From: Minwuia sp048007105 | GTDB lineage: Bacteria; Pseudomonadota; Alphaproteobacteria; Minwuiales; Minwuiaceae | DNA: 64,000 nucleotides | Assembly (NCBI RefSeq): GCF_048007105.1 | Contig: NZ_CP180352.1 | Coordinates: 248,001 to 312,000 of the forward strand | Direction: 5' to 3' | In this document: positions 9,023 through 17,289 of the stretch, piece by piece | Layout: each line of letters opens with the position of its first letter | Position numbering within the stretch: position 1 is the first letter of the stretch | Position numbers and translations under genes: made by a program | The notes under the pieces: model-generated | What the model was told of the DNA's origin: nothing | Databases searched by the model: none | The model's input: the letters and a program-made list of their open reading frames with translations, nothing else

Positions 9023-10216
9023 GGTTTGCATCCGCCGCTCGACGCCCCTGAGCGCCAGCGCGAACATCGCGCCAGCGATGCCTGCCCCCAGCGTCAGCCA
9101 GCGCGCCGCGGTGAAGTCGCCGCCCGCCGCCGCTGCCACGGCCGCCACTGCCGGCGGCCCGAGCAGCGATCCGAAATTCGTGCACTGGACGATGACGCCG
9201 TTGGTGATGCCGACCTGTTTCGGTGTCGGACTGTGCACGGCGGCCCCCGACAGGGCTGCGCCCGGGATCAGCCCGCCGACGGTCGAGAAGACGCCGGCCA
9301 GCACCAGCCTGAGCACCGGCGGCAGGCTCTGGTCGTAGATCCAGACCGTCAGCAGCCCCAGCGTCAGGCTGCAGGCCGCGATCACGAGCCAGCGCGGCGC
9401 GCCCGCGCGCAGCACCGGTCCCGCGCCCATGCAGCCGATGGCGTTGATGCCGACGACCAGCGCCACGCCGAGGCCCGCATCGTCGATATCGACGCCGGCG
9501 GCGAGCAGCATCGACGGCAGCCAGTTCAGCACGCCGAACCACTGCACCGTATACATGCCAAAACAGAAGCCGAGCAGCCACGGCCCCGGCCGGGAGAGCA
9601 CGGCCTTCAGCCCGTCCAGCCGCCGCGCCTGCGGCGGCGGCGCGCCGACGCCGCGCGCGATCCAGAGGAAGAGCGCCAGATAGCCGGCGGCGATGGCGGC
9701 GTTCAGCCACCAGATTGCGCGCCAGTCCTCGGGCGCGGTGGTCCAGACCGTCAGCGCCATCATCAGCCCGAAGCCGGTCGGCATGTAGGTCGACCAGAGC
9801 GTCAGCGAGGTGTTGACGTCGCGCGGCCGCGACGCCTCCACGATCAGGCCGGGCGCCGAGACCACGGCGCCGACGAAGCCGAAGGCCTCCAGGAAGCGCG
9901 AGGCGAACATTACCGGCACGCTTTCCGCGACCGCACCCAGTACATTGCCGGCGATCAGCGACAGCGCCGCAAGGATCATCACCCGCCGCCGCCCGGCATT
10001 ATCGGCCACGACCCCGGCGACGATACCGGTCAGCACCGCGAAGCCGTTGATGAGCGACATGTAGAAGCCGGCCTGCACCAGGCTGAAGCCCAGTTCCTCG
10101 CTGATCGCGCCGATCAGCGGCGGCGCCTTTCCGACCTGGAATCCAAGCAGCACCCCCGCGCCGATGGCGGTCAGAACGACGGCCCAGCGCGTCGGATTGT
10201 CTTCGGTGGCCTGCAT
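9014..10216 (-). CDS. Major facilitator superfamily transporter
   Basis: Inner-membrane secondary transporter of about 400 residues with twelve predicted hydrophobic segments. The loop between helices 2 and 3 has the MFS-type sequence GVVADNAGRRRVMILAA. A longer central loop (GVGAPPPQARRLDG) separates the two six-helix halves. The substrate is unknown; the cyanate/aromatic-acid type is possible but not shown. The start is unclear: ATG at 10216 (MQATEDNPTRW) gives a typical N-terminus, while ATG at 10255 would add 13 residues. Neither has a good ribosome-binding site. The open frame continues far upstream across the rfb genes, but that extension is arginine-rich shadow and not real. Confidence 0.85.
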   Translation of the reverse strand: MQATEDNPTRWAVVLTAIGAGVLLGFQVGKAPPLIGAISEELGFSLVQAGFYMSLINGFAVLTGIVAGVVADNAGRRRVMILAALSLIAGNVLGAVAESVPVMFASRFLEAFGFVGAVVSAPGLIVEASRPRDVNTSLTLWSTYMPTGFGLMMALTVWTTAPEDWRAIWWLNAAIAAGYLALFLWIARGVGAPPPQARRLDGLKAVLSRPGPWLLGFCFGMYTVQWFGVLNWLPSMLLAAGVDIDDAGLGVALVVGINAIGCMGAGPVLRAGAPRWLVIAACSLTLGLLTVWIYDQSLPPVLRLVLAGVFSTVGGLIPGAALSGAAVHSPTPKQVGITNGVIVQCTNFGSLLGPPAVAAVAAAAGGDFTAARWLTLGAGIAGAMFALALRGVERRMQTSA

Positions 10217-10311
10217 CGCCCGGAGATATGCCAAGCTTTCTCGCGACTGTCGCATGGTTCTTGCTAACCTGTTGCCGCACCTGCCCATCCGTCCCGGAGT
10301 GGAACGACCCC

Positions 10312-10860
10312 ATGCAGATCGAAGAGACCGCCATCCCGGACGTGAAGACCGTCCGGCCGGCCCGCCACGGCGACGCCCGCGGCTTCTTCTCCGAGGTCTG
10401 GAACGCCCGCGCCTTCGCCGCCGCCGGGCTCGATCCCGCATTCGTGCAGGACAATCATGTGCTGAACGGCAGCGCCGGCATGCTGCGCGGCCTGCATCTC
10501 CAGGTCTCGCCGAACCCGCAGGGCAAGCTTGTCCGCTGCTGCCGCGGCGCGATCTTCGATGTGGCCGTTGACGTCCGCCGCGGATCGCCCACCTACGGGC
10601 AACATGTCGGCGTGGAACTGTCGGCGGAGAACTGGACCCAGCTCTGGGTGCCCGAGGGCTTCGCCCATGGCTATGTAACCCTGACGGACGGGGCCGAGGT
10701 GATCTACAAGGTGACCGGCTTCTACGATCCGGACGCCGAGCGGGGCATCCGCTACGACGATCCGGATCTCGCAATCGACTGGCCGGTGCCGCCGGGAGGC
10801 CCGGTCCTTTCCGACAAGGACCGGCACTGGCCGGGCCTGAAGGACTTCGGAGGCGTCTGA
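10312..10860 (+). CDS. rfbC: dTDP-4-dehydrorhamnose 3,5-epimerase
   Basis: Third step of dTDP-L-rhamnose synthesis in the cytoplasm. The 182-residue cupin starts MQIEETAIPDVKTVRPARHG. It holds the substrate and catalytic stretch MLRGLHLQVSPNPQGKLVRC with the active-site histidine, and the later VPEGFAHGYVTL. The upstream in-frame ATG at 10228 would add a cysteine-rich tail absent from the family, so ATG 10312 is chosen. It is the first gene of the four-gene operon rfbCBDA, with four bases before rfbB. Confidence 0.95.
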   Translation: MQIEETAIPDVKTVRPARHGDARGFFSEVWNARAFAAAGLDPAFVQDNHVLNGSAGMLRGLHLQVSPNPQGKLVRCCRGAIFDVAVDVRRGSPTYGQHVGVELSAENWTQLWVPEGFAHGYVTLTDGAEVIYKVTGFYDPDAERGIRYDDPDLAIDWPVPPGGPVLSDKDRHWPGLKDFGGV

Positions 10861-10864
10861 GCGC

Positions 10865-11905
10865 ATGCGTATCCTTGTCACCGGCGGCTGCGGCTTCATC
10901 GGTTCGGCGCTGGTCCGGCGGCTGGTCGGCGACGGACACCGGGTGCTGAACCTGGATTGCCTGACCTATGCCGGCCTGCCGGAGAACGTGGCCGCGGTGG
11001 CGGCCAGCCCGCACTACAGCTTCGTCCGGGCCGACATCTGCGACACGTCGGCGGTCTCGGCAACGCTGTCGGATTTCGCCCCCGACGCGGTGATGCACCT
11101 CGCCGCCGAGAGCCATGTCGACCGCTCGATCGATGGCCCCGCCGCCTTCATCCGCACCAATGTCGGCGGCACTGGTTCGATGCTGGAAGCCGCGCTGGCC
11201 CATTGGCGGACGTTGCCCGAGGATGCGCGCGCCGGCTTCCGCTTCCTGCATGTCTCCACCGACGAGGTCTATGGCAGCCTGGGCGAGGACGGCTTCTTCA
11301 CCGAGGGCGACGCCTACCGCCCGAACTCGCCCTACGCCGCCTCCAAGGCCGGGTCCGATCACCTGGTCCGCGCCTTCGGGGAGACCTACGGACTGCCGGT
11401 GCTGATCACCAATTGCGGCAACAATTACGGCCCATACCAGTTCCCCGAGAAGCTGATCCCGGTGATGATCATGAACGCGCTCGCGGGCAAGCCGCTGCCG
11501 GTCTATGGCGACGGCGCGAATGTCCGCGACTGGATCCATGTCGACGATCATGTGACGGCGCTGATCCGCGTGCTGGAGGCCGGACGGCCCGGCGAGACCT
11601 ATCTGGTCGGCGCGCGCGGCGAACGGCGCAACCTCGACCTGGTGAAGACGATCTGTTCGGAAATGGACCGTGTCGAGGGCGCCCGCTTCGCACCGCACGA
11701 GAAGCTGATCACCTTCGTCGCCGACCGCCCCGGCCATGATCACCGCTACGCCATCGATCCGACGAAGGTCGAGAACGAGCTCGGCTGGAAGCCGGCCATC
11801 CCCTTCGCGGACGGCATCGCGCAGACCATCCGCTGGTATCTCGACAACCGCGACTGGATCGACGCCGTGCACGACCGCCGGCGGCTGGGCGAGGGAGGCG
11901 GCTGA
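10865..11905 (+). CDS. rfbB: dTDP-glucose 4,6-dehydratase
   Basis: Second step of dTDP-L-rhamnose synthesis. This 346-residue extended SDR has the NAD-binding glycine motif GGCGFIGSALVR at the N-terminus, the HLAAESHVDRSI segment, and the catalytic region with STDEVYGSLG and the YxxxK pair in NSPYAASKAGSD. NCGNNYGPYQFPEKLIP is the usual family signature. Its stop codon shares one base with the start of rfbD, indicating translational coupling. Confidence 0.97.
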   Translation: MRILVTGGCGFIGSALVRRLVGDGHRVLNLDCLTYAGLPENVAAVAASPHYSFVRADICDTSAVSATLSDFAPDAVMHLAAESHVDRSIDGPAAFIRTNVGGTGSMLEAALAHWRTLPEDARAGFRFLHVSTDEVYGSLGEDGFFTEGDAYRPNSPYAASKAGSDHLVRAFGETYGLPVLITNCGNNYGPYQFPEKLIPVMIMNALAGKPLPVYGDGANVRDWIHVDDHVTALIRVLEAGRPGETYLVGARGERRNLDLVKTICSEMDRVEGARFAPHEKLITFVADRPGHDHRYAIDPTKVENELGWKPAIPFADGIAQTIRWYLDNRDWIDAVHDRRRLGEGGG

Positions 11906-12792
11906 TGGTTCTGCTGGTCGTCGGCTCCGACGGGCAGGTCGGATCGTCCCTGCGCTGGCGCGCCATGGCGCGGCGGCAGAGCGTGATCGGGCTGAACCGC
12001 GGCCAGCTGGACATCACCGAGCGGAGCGCGGTGATCGACACGGTCGCCCATATCCGGCCCGACGCGGTGATCAACTGCGCCGCATTTACCGATGTCGACG
12101 GCGCCGAGAAGAACGAGACGGCGGCGATGCAGGTCAACGCGCTCGGCGCGGCCCATCTGGCGCAGGCCTGCCAGCGGACAGGCGCGCCCCTGATCCACCT
12201 GTCCACGGACTACGTCTTCGACGGCAACAAGGTCGCGCCCTGGCGCGAGGACGATCCGGTCAATCCGGTCAGCGCATACGGCCGTTCGAAGGAAGCCGGC
12301 GAGCGCGCCATCCGCGACGCCTGGGGCAAGCATGTCATCCTGCGCACGGCCTGGGTCTTCGGCGCCATCGGTCCGAACTTCGTGAAGACCATGCTGCGGC
12401 TGGCCGGTCAGGGGCAGAAGACCGTCCGCGTGGTGAACGACCAGCGCGGCAGCCCGACGCCGGCGGACGCCATCGCCGAGGCCTGCCTCGACATCGTCGA
12501 ACGGGCCAGCCGGGCCGACATCACGCCCTGGGGCACCTATCATTACTGCGGGTCGCCGACCGTCACCTGGCATGAATTCGCCAGCGCCATCCTGAAGGAC
12601 CGGCCGATCGAGGTTCAGGCCTGCACCAGCGCGGAGTTCGAGCGGCCCGCACAACGTCCGGCCAATTCGGTGCTGGACTGCACCCGCATCCGCAAGGCAT
12701 TCGGCATCGAACAGCCCGACTGGCAGGACTACCTGCCGGAACTGATCGAGGCGTTCGGCAAGACAGTCGAAGACGGAAAGGAGAAGGCATGA
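11905..12792 (+). CDS. rfbD: dTDP-4-dehydrorhamnose reductase
   Basis: Final reduction to dTDP-L-rhamnose. The 295 residues include an N-terminal nucleotide-binding motif (VVGSDGQVGSSLR), the NCAAFTDVDGAEKNE segment typical of RmlD, HLSTDYVFDGNK, and YGRSKEAGE with the catalytic tyrosine and lysine. It overlaps rfbB by one base and rfbA by four bases (ATGA), so the four genes form one transcript. Confidence 0.96.
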   Translation: MVLLVVGSDGQVGSSLRWRAMARRQSVIGLNRGQLDITERSAVIDTVAHIRPDAVINCAAFTDVDGAEKNETAAMQVNALGAAHLAQACQRTGAPLIHLSTDYVFDGNKVAPWREDDPVNPVSAYGRSKEAGERAIRDAWGKHVILRTAWVFGAIGPNFVKTMLRLAGQGQKTVRVVNDQRGSPTPADAIAEACLDIVERASRADITPWGTYHYCGSPTVTWHEFASAILKDRPIEVQACTSAEFERPAQRPANSVLDCTRIRKAFGIEQPDWQDYLPELIEAFGKTVEDGKEKA

Positions 12793-13658
12793 AAGGCATC
12801 GTGCTCGCGGGCGGCGCCGGAACGCGCCTGCATCCGATGACGCGGGTGGTCTCCAAACAGCTGCTGCCCGTCTACGACAAGCCTATGGTCTACTATCCGG
12901 TGGCGACGCTGATGCTGGCCGGCATCCGCGAGATCCTGCTGATCTCGACCCCGTCCGACCTGCCAAGGTTCCGTGAACTGCTGGGCGACGGCAGCGACTG
13001 GGGCCTGTCGATCTCCTATGCCGAGCAGGCCGAGCCGAGGGGCATCGCGCAGGCCCTGATCATCGCCGAGGACTTCGTCGGCGGCGAGAACTGCGCCCTG
13101 GTGCTGGGCGACAACATCTTCTACGGGCGCGGCTTCTCCGGGATGCTGAAGGAAGCGGCCGCGTTCGACAGCGGTGCGGTCGTCTTCGCCTACTGGGTCC
13201 GCGATCCCGAGCGCTACGGCGTCGTCGTCTTCGACAATGAAGGGCGCGCCACCGACATCATCGAGAAGCCGGACCCGGCGCCGTCCTCATTCGCGGTGAC
13301 CGGCCTCTACTTCTATGATGGCCGGGCCGCCGAGATCGCCCGCTCGATCGAGCCGTCGGCCCGCGGCGAGCTGGAGATCACCGACGTCAACCGGCGCTAC
13401 CTTGAGGAAGGCAGCCTGAAGGTCGAGACCCTGGGCCGAGGCTTTGCCTGGCTGGATACCGGCACGCCGGTCAGCCTGCTCGAGGCGTCGGAGTTCATCC
13501 ACGCCGTCGAGAAACGGCAGGGCCTCAAGATCTCCGCGCCCGAGGAAATCGCCTGGCGGCAGGGCTGGATCTCCGACCGCGACCTCGCGGAACTGGCGCA
13601 CCGGATGGGCGGCAACGACTACGGCCGCTACCTGGAAAGCCTGCTGACGGTGCGCTGA
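12789..13658 (+). CDS. rfbA: Glucose-1-phosphate thymidylyltransferase
   Basis: First step of the pathway: glucose-1-phosphate plus dTTP gives dTDP-glucose. The 289-residue nucleotidyltransferase opens with the signature LAGGAGTRLHPMTRVVSKQLLPVYDKP. It also has LVLGDNIFYGRGF with the metal-binding aspartate, and GRGFAWLDTGTPVSLLEAS near the C-terminus. It is the last gene of rfbCBDA. The next gene is convergent 12 bases away and no hairpin separates them. The operon implies a rhamnose-containing O-antigen or exopolysaccharide; the nearest glycosyltransferase in the window is at 18618. Confidence 0.97.
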   Translation: MKGIVLAGGAGTRLHPMTRVVSKQLLPVYDKPMVYYPVATLMLAGIREILLISTPSDLPRFRELLGDGSDWGLSISYAEQAEPRGIAQALIIAEDFVGGENCALVLGDNIFYGRGFSGMLKEAAAFDSGAVVFAYWVRDPERYGVVVFDNEGRATDIIEKPDPAPSSFAVTGLYFYDGRAAEIARSIEPSARGELEITDVNRRYLEEGSLKVETLGRGFAWLDTGTPVSLLEASEFIHAVEKRQGLKISAPEEIAWRQGWISDRDLAELAHRMGGNDYGRYLESLLTVR

Positions 13659-13670
13659 ACCGGGCCGGCG

Positions 13671-14444
13671 CTACTCGCGCCAGCTGGTGTCATGACGGTC
13701 GAGACGGCGGATCAGCGCCGTGAACTCGCGCTGGCCCATGCCTGCGCCGAAGCCGCCGGAGACGGCGTCGTGCACATACTGCTGCACCTCTCTGGACGGC
13801 ACGGTCAGCTTGCCGCCGGCCTGCGCCGCGATCTGCATCTTGCAGGCGCTTTCCAGGAAGTACATCAGCGTGAAGGCCTCGGCGACGGTGCGGCCCGCCG
13901 TCAGCAGACCGTGATTGCGCAGGATCATGACCTGCTTGTCGCCCATGTCCTCGAGCATCCGGGCCTGTTCTTCCTCGCGCAGCGCCACGCCCTCATAGTC
14001 GTGATAGGCGACGTTGCCGGTGAACAGCATCGCGGTCTGGCTGATCGGCAGCAGCCCTTCTTCCTGCGCCGAGACGGCGGTGCCGGCGACGGTGTGGGTG
14101 TGCAGCACGCAGGCGATTTCCGGATTTTCCCGGTGGACGCAGCTGTGAATGACATAGCCCGCCGGATTGATGCCGTAGTCGCTGTCGGAAAGGATGTTCC
14201 CCTCGATGTCGACCTTGACCAGGTTCGACGCCGTGATCTCCTCGTAGAGCAGGCCGAACCCGTTGATCAGGAAGTGCTCTTCCGGACCGGGCACCCGCGC
14301 CGAGATGTGGGTGTAGATCAGGTCGTCCATGCCATACATGTGGATCAGCCGGTAGCAGGCGGCGAGGTCGAGCCGGGCCTGCCACTCCTCGGCGGTGATG
14401 CCGTCGGGACGGGCGCTGGGATGACAGGCGACATTGGCGGTCAT
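13671..14444 (-). CDS. Class II aldolase/adducin family protein
   Basis: Zinc-dependent aldolase-type fold of 257 residues. MYGMDDLIYTHISARVPG opens the domain. The zinc ligands are visible in VLHTHTVAGTAVSAQ and in the later ILRNHGLLTAGRTV. Family members act as sugar-phosphate aldolases, decarboxylases or epimerases, and the residues do not tell which. It stands alone, convergent with the rfb operon. Upstream lie two large hairpins and then the end of a lipoprotein gene, so transcription from that gene probably stops before this one starts. Confidence 0.88.
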   Translation of the reverse strand: MTANVACHPSARPDGITAEEWQARLDLAACYRLIHMYGMDDLIYTHISARVPGPEEHFLINGFGLLYEEITASNLVKVDIEGNILSDSDYGINPAGYVIHSCVHRENPEIACVLHTHTVAGTAVSAQEEGLLPISQTAMLFTGNVAYHDYEGVALREEEQARMLEDMGDKQVMILRNHGLLTAGRTVAEAFTLMYFLESACKMQIAAQAGGKLTVPSREVQQYVHDAVSGGFGAGMGQREFTALIRRLDRHDTSWRE

Positions 14445-14490
14445 GGGCTTCCTCCGGTCTTCATTCCGATTGTTGCCGACAGACTAGGGC

Positions 14491-14526
14491 GGACCAGCAT
14501 TTGATTGAAACATCAAATGCTGGTCC
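14491..14526. repeat. Perfect hairpin 1 with TTTGATTGA core
   Basis: GGACCAGCATTTGAT (14491-14505) and its exact complement (14512-14526) flank the loop TGAAAC. The 15-base arms pair perfectly. No T-run follows on either strand. It lies between the lipoprotein gene stop and the aldolase start, both on the minus strand. Confidence 0.85.
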
Positions 14527-14554
14527 AGGAATGGCAACCATCTGCGCGAGTTGC

Positions 14555-14593
14555 GGAACACTGTTTGATTGAGATTCAATCAAACAGTGTTCC
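14555..14593. repeat. Perfect hairpin 2 with TTTGATTGA core
   Basis: GGAACACTGTTTGATTGA (14555-14572) and its exact complement (14576-14593) are separated by only three bases (GAT). The 18-base arms are perfect. The inner part TTTGATTGA is shared with the hairpin 65 bases away, while the outer arm sequences differ. That pattern fits a small dispersed palindrome family or terminators built on a common core. Confidence 0.85.
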
Positions 14594-14628
14594 GCTCCAG
14601 CACCCTTCCTCACAGGCGGCGACGATGC

Positions 14629-15582
14629 TCACTGCGTGTCTGCCGCCGCAGCCTCAGCATTGCCCTGCCCCGCCGCCGTCTTCGCGAGACCAAGCTGGAT
14701 CTCGAGCGAACGCAGCAGCGTTTCCTGCTGGTCGATGGTCCGCTGCAACGTGCCGATCCGGTCGCGGGCGAAGTTCTTCAGTTCCGGCGAGGACCCCGAC
14801 GCGGTCAGCGTCGTGTTCGCCTCGGCGATTTCACCTTTCGCATGCTTGATCGCCGCCTTCGACGCCGCGATCTGCGCTTCCAGATTGGCCGCCACCGGCC
14901 GGATCCGCGCCGCGTCGTCGGTCAGTTCGACCAGCCCGGCATAGTAGGAACACAGCAGGTGATACTCGTTCACGTCCAGCAGCGCCCGCTGCATGTTGCC
15001 GGCTGTGTCATAGGCGCCGCCATCCAGCCGAGCGAGAAGCGCGGCCTTCTTGGTTTCGCGCAAACGGTTGATTTCCTTGACGATCGCCGTCGCCAGAAGA
15101 TTCTGGTAGAAGGATTCATTGTAGGTCGAGCGCAGTCCGGTGAGGCCGCCGGCCGTGCCGCTGAGAATGCGGGCCGCCGTGGCGCCGGCCACCAGCGCGC
15201 CGGCCCCGCCGGCGATGGTCGCGGCCGAGGCGAGAATGGCGTTGGTGGTGGCGTGGTTGGCGATGGTGCCCGCCTTGTGCTCCTCGCACTGCAGGTCGGA
15301 CCGGCGGATCAGGAAGGCGATCCATTCCCGCCGTTCTTCCTTGTTGCTCGCCTGATCGAACCTGATCTCCTTGGTGTCCGAGACCTTCAGTTCAAACACG
15401 TCAAGGTTGATCGGCTTCAGGTCCCCGGATGCCGATCCGGTCGCCTCGCCTTCGCTGCCGCTGGCGAGGTCGGACGACTGAACCGCGATGGGATCGACCG
15501 AATGCTGATCCTCGGCAAAATCGTACAGTCCGCATCCGTTGAGACCCAGCAGCGCAGCCGCGGCAATCCAGTGTCCACGCAT
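14629..15582 (-). CDS. Predicted lipoprotein with glycine-zipper segment and C-terminal coiled coil
   Basis: No function recognised. The start chosen is the ATG at 15582, which has an excellent ribosome-binding site (GGAGGGGGGAA). The longer frame to 15645 lacks one. The resulting 317-residue protein begins with a lipoprotein signal, MRGHWIAAAALLGLNGC, with the lipid-anchored cysteine at residue 17. A glycine/alanine-rich hydrophobic stretch at about residues 115-150 (ATIAGGAGALVAGATAARIL) resembles a glycine zipper that could insert in a membrane. The last 90 residues are charged and likely coiled coil (ANLEAQIAASKAAIKHAKGE onward). It is probably anchored in the outer membrane and faces the periplasm. 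Confidence 0.7.
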   Translation of the reverse strand: MRGHWIAAAALLGLNGCGLYDFAEDQHSVDPIAVQSSDLASGSEGEATGSASGDLKPINLDVFELKVSDTKEIRFDQASNKEERREWIAFLIRRSDLQCEEHKAGTIANHATTNAILASAATIAGGAGALVAGATAARILSGTAGGLTGLRSTYNESFYQNLLATAIVKEINRLRETKKAALLARLDGGAYDTAGNMQRALLDVNEYHLLCSYYAGLVELTDDAARIRPVAANLEAQIAASKAAIKHAKGEIAEANTTLTASGSSPELKNFARDRIGTLQRTIDQQETLLRSLEIQLGLAKTAAGQGNAEAAAADTQ

Positions 15583-15775
15583 TTCCCCCCTCCACGCAGA
15601 ACATGACGTTGCGGAAAGACTATCGCGTCGCGGGTATCCGGTCACCCCGGATCGAATTTCACCAGGTCATGGCCGCAATTCCCTTTGGCGTCATATCGAT
15701 TTCGCGCGTAACTTTGAGGAATCGACGATGACGCTGGATGCAACCGGCGCGACGTCACCACAGGGAGGATAAGAC

Positions 15776-16762
15776 ATGCTTCGCAAGCTGACCCTTGCCG
15801 CCGCCGCGCTGTGCGTCGCCGGCATCGCCCATGCCGAACCGCGCGAGATGCGCTACGCCACTGCCGCTCCGGAGGCCACGCCCTGGGGCAAGTTCCTCAA
15901 CGAGACCATCGCCGACATCCACTCGCGGACCGACCAGCTGAAGGTCGTGCCGTATTTCTCGTCGGCGCTGGGCGACGAGCAGACCGCACTGCGCCAGACC
16001 GTGCGCGGCCGCATCGACATGTCCGGCCAGTCCGGCGTGGCCACCTCGCTGGTGGCGCCCAGCTTCGAACTGCTGAGCACGGCCTATCTGTTCGAAAACC
16101 CGGAACAGTCGGACTGCATGTTCGACAACCACATCGGCCCGATCTTCGCCGAACAGATGGAAGGCTCCGGCCTGGTGCTGTTGTCCTGGGTGGAGGTCGG
16201 CCACAGCTACACCTCCTCGAAGGAAGCGATCCAGAAGATCGAGGACATCCAGGGCTACAAGCTGCGCATTCCGCCGACCACGGCGACCAAGTTCTTCTAT
16301 GACGAACTCGGCGCCAACGGCGTGCCGATGGGCGTCGTCGACATGGTCCCGGCGCTGAAGACCGGCCAGGTCAACGGCATCACCACCTCCACTGTCTACG
16401 GCATCGCCATCGGCCTGCCGAAGCTGGCGCCGTTCACGCTGGTGCACCACGCCACCCATGACGTCGGCACCGTGACCGTCTCCAAGAAGATCTGGGATCA
16501 GCTCGGCGACGAGGAGAAGAGCGCGCTGGGCGTGATCGACGAGCGCGTTCAGGAGTTGCGCGTGGCCATCCGCGGTGCGGAAACCGCCCTGCTGGGCCAG
16601 GTCGCCGCTGCCGGCGCACCGGTCTACGAACTGCCGGCCGAGGAGAAGGCGCGGTGGAAGGCCGCCGGCGAGCGGGCTGCCGCGCGTCTGGTCGAGGAGA
16701 TCGGCGGCGACGCGCCGGAGATCTGGGAGAAGATCCAGAAGGCCAAGGCCTCCTGCTCCTGA
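15776..16762 (+). CDS. dctP: TRAP transporter substrate-binding protein, DctP family
   Basis: Periplasmic solute-binding component of a sodium- or proton-driven tripartite transporter. The 328 residues start with a Sec signal peptide (MLRKLTLAAAALCVAGIAHA, cleavage expected after AHA). The mature part has DctP features: QSGVATSLVAPSFELLSTAYLF, then IQGYKLRIPPTTATKFFYDE with the arginine that usually holds a carboxylate. A clear ribosome-binding site, AGGGAGG, precedes the ATG. The permeases follow directly, making a complete dctPQM set. The ligand is probably an organic acid but is unidentified. Confidence 0.93.
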   Translation: MLRKLTLAAAALCVAGIAHAEPREMRYATAAPEATPWGKFLNETIADIHSRTDQLKVVPYFSSALGDEQTALRQTVRGRIDMSGQSGVATSLVAPSFELLSTAYLFENPEQSDCMFDNHIGPIFAEQMEGSGLVLLSWVEVGHSYTSSKEAIQKIEDIQGYKLRIPPTTATKFFYDELGANGVPMGVVDMVPALKTGQVNGITTSTVYGIAIGLPKLAPFTLVHHATHDVGTVTVSKKIWDQLGDEEKSALGVIDERVQELRVAIRGAETALLGQVAAAGAPVYELPAEEKARWKAAGERAAARLVEEIGGDAPEIWEKIQKAKASCS

Positions 16763-16791
16763 CCGAAGGCGACTGACCGGACAGACCCGGA

Positions 16792-17283
16792 ATGGCGGCA
16801 TTTCTGAAATGGCTCCTGCGCGCCGAGAGCCTCGTGGCGGCGATTGCCTACATCATCGTGGCAAGCCTGCTGCTCGGGGAGATCGTCGCGCGGGAGATAT
16901 TCGCCACCACCATCTGGGGCTCGCAGCGGATGGCGATCTACGCCGCCATCTATGCGGGCTTTCTGGGTCTCTGTCTGGCCACCGCCGCGAACAGCCACCT
17001 GCGTCCCCAGTTCGCAGACAAGTGGTGGCCGTCGCGCTGGACCCACGGCATCGACCGGCTGGGCGACGTCATCTCGGCGGCGCTGTTCATCTGGCTCGGC
17101 GTGGTCGGCCTGGAATACGTCCATGCCAGCTACGAAGTGAACGAGACGGCCCCCGTGATCCGCTGGGAGCTCTGGTGGATCCAGTCGGTCATCGTCTACG
17201 CCTTCTTCTCGTCGGCGGTGCGCCACATCGTGTTCGCGATCCGGCCTGACCTGAAGCCCATTCCAGATTTCGTCGAGGGCTAG
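16792..17283 (+). CDS. dctQ: TRAP transporter small permease, DctQ family
   Basis: Four-helix membrane subunit of 163 residues that pairs with the large permease. Hydrophobic segments lie near residues 17-38, 46-66, 88-108 and 127-147. The sequence TTIWGSQRMAIYAAIYAGFLGL fits the family. It starts 29 bases after dctP and ends six bases before dctM. Confidence 0.9.
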   Translation: MAAFLKWLLRAESLVAAIAYIIVASLLLGEIVAREIFATTIWGSQRMAIYAAIYAGFLGLCLATAANSHLRPQFADKWWPSRWTHGIDRLGDVISAALFIWLGVVGLEYVHASYEVNETAPVIRWELWWIQSVIVYAFFSSAVRHIVFAIRPDLKPIPDFVEG

Positions 17284-17289
17284 GCGCCG

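Noticed and set aside
10265..11872. N-terminal extension of the MFS transporter frame over the rfbC and rfbB genes
   Set aside because: The extension is arginine/proline-rich antisense of rfbC and rfbB. Transporter sequence only begins near 10216-10255.
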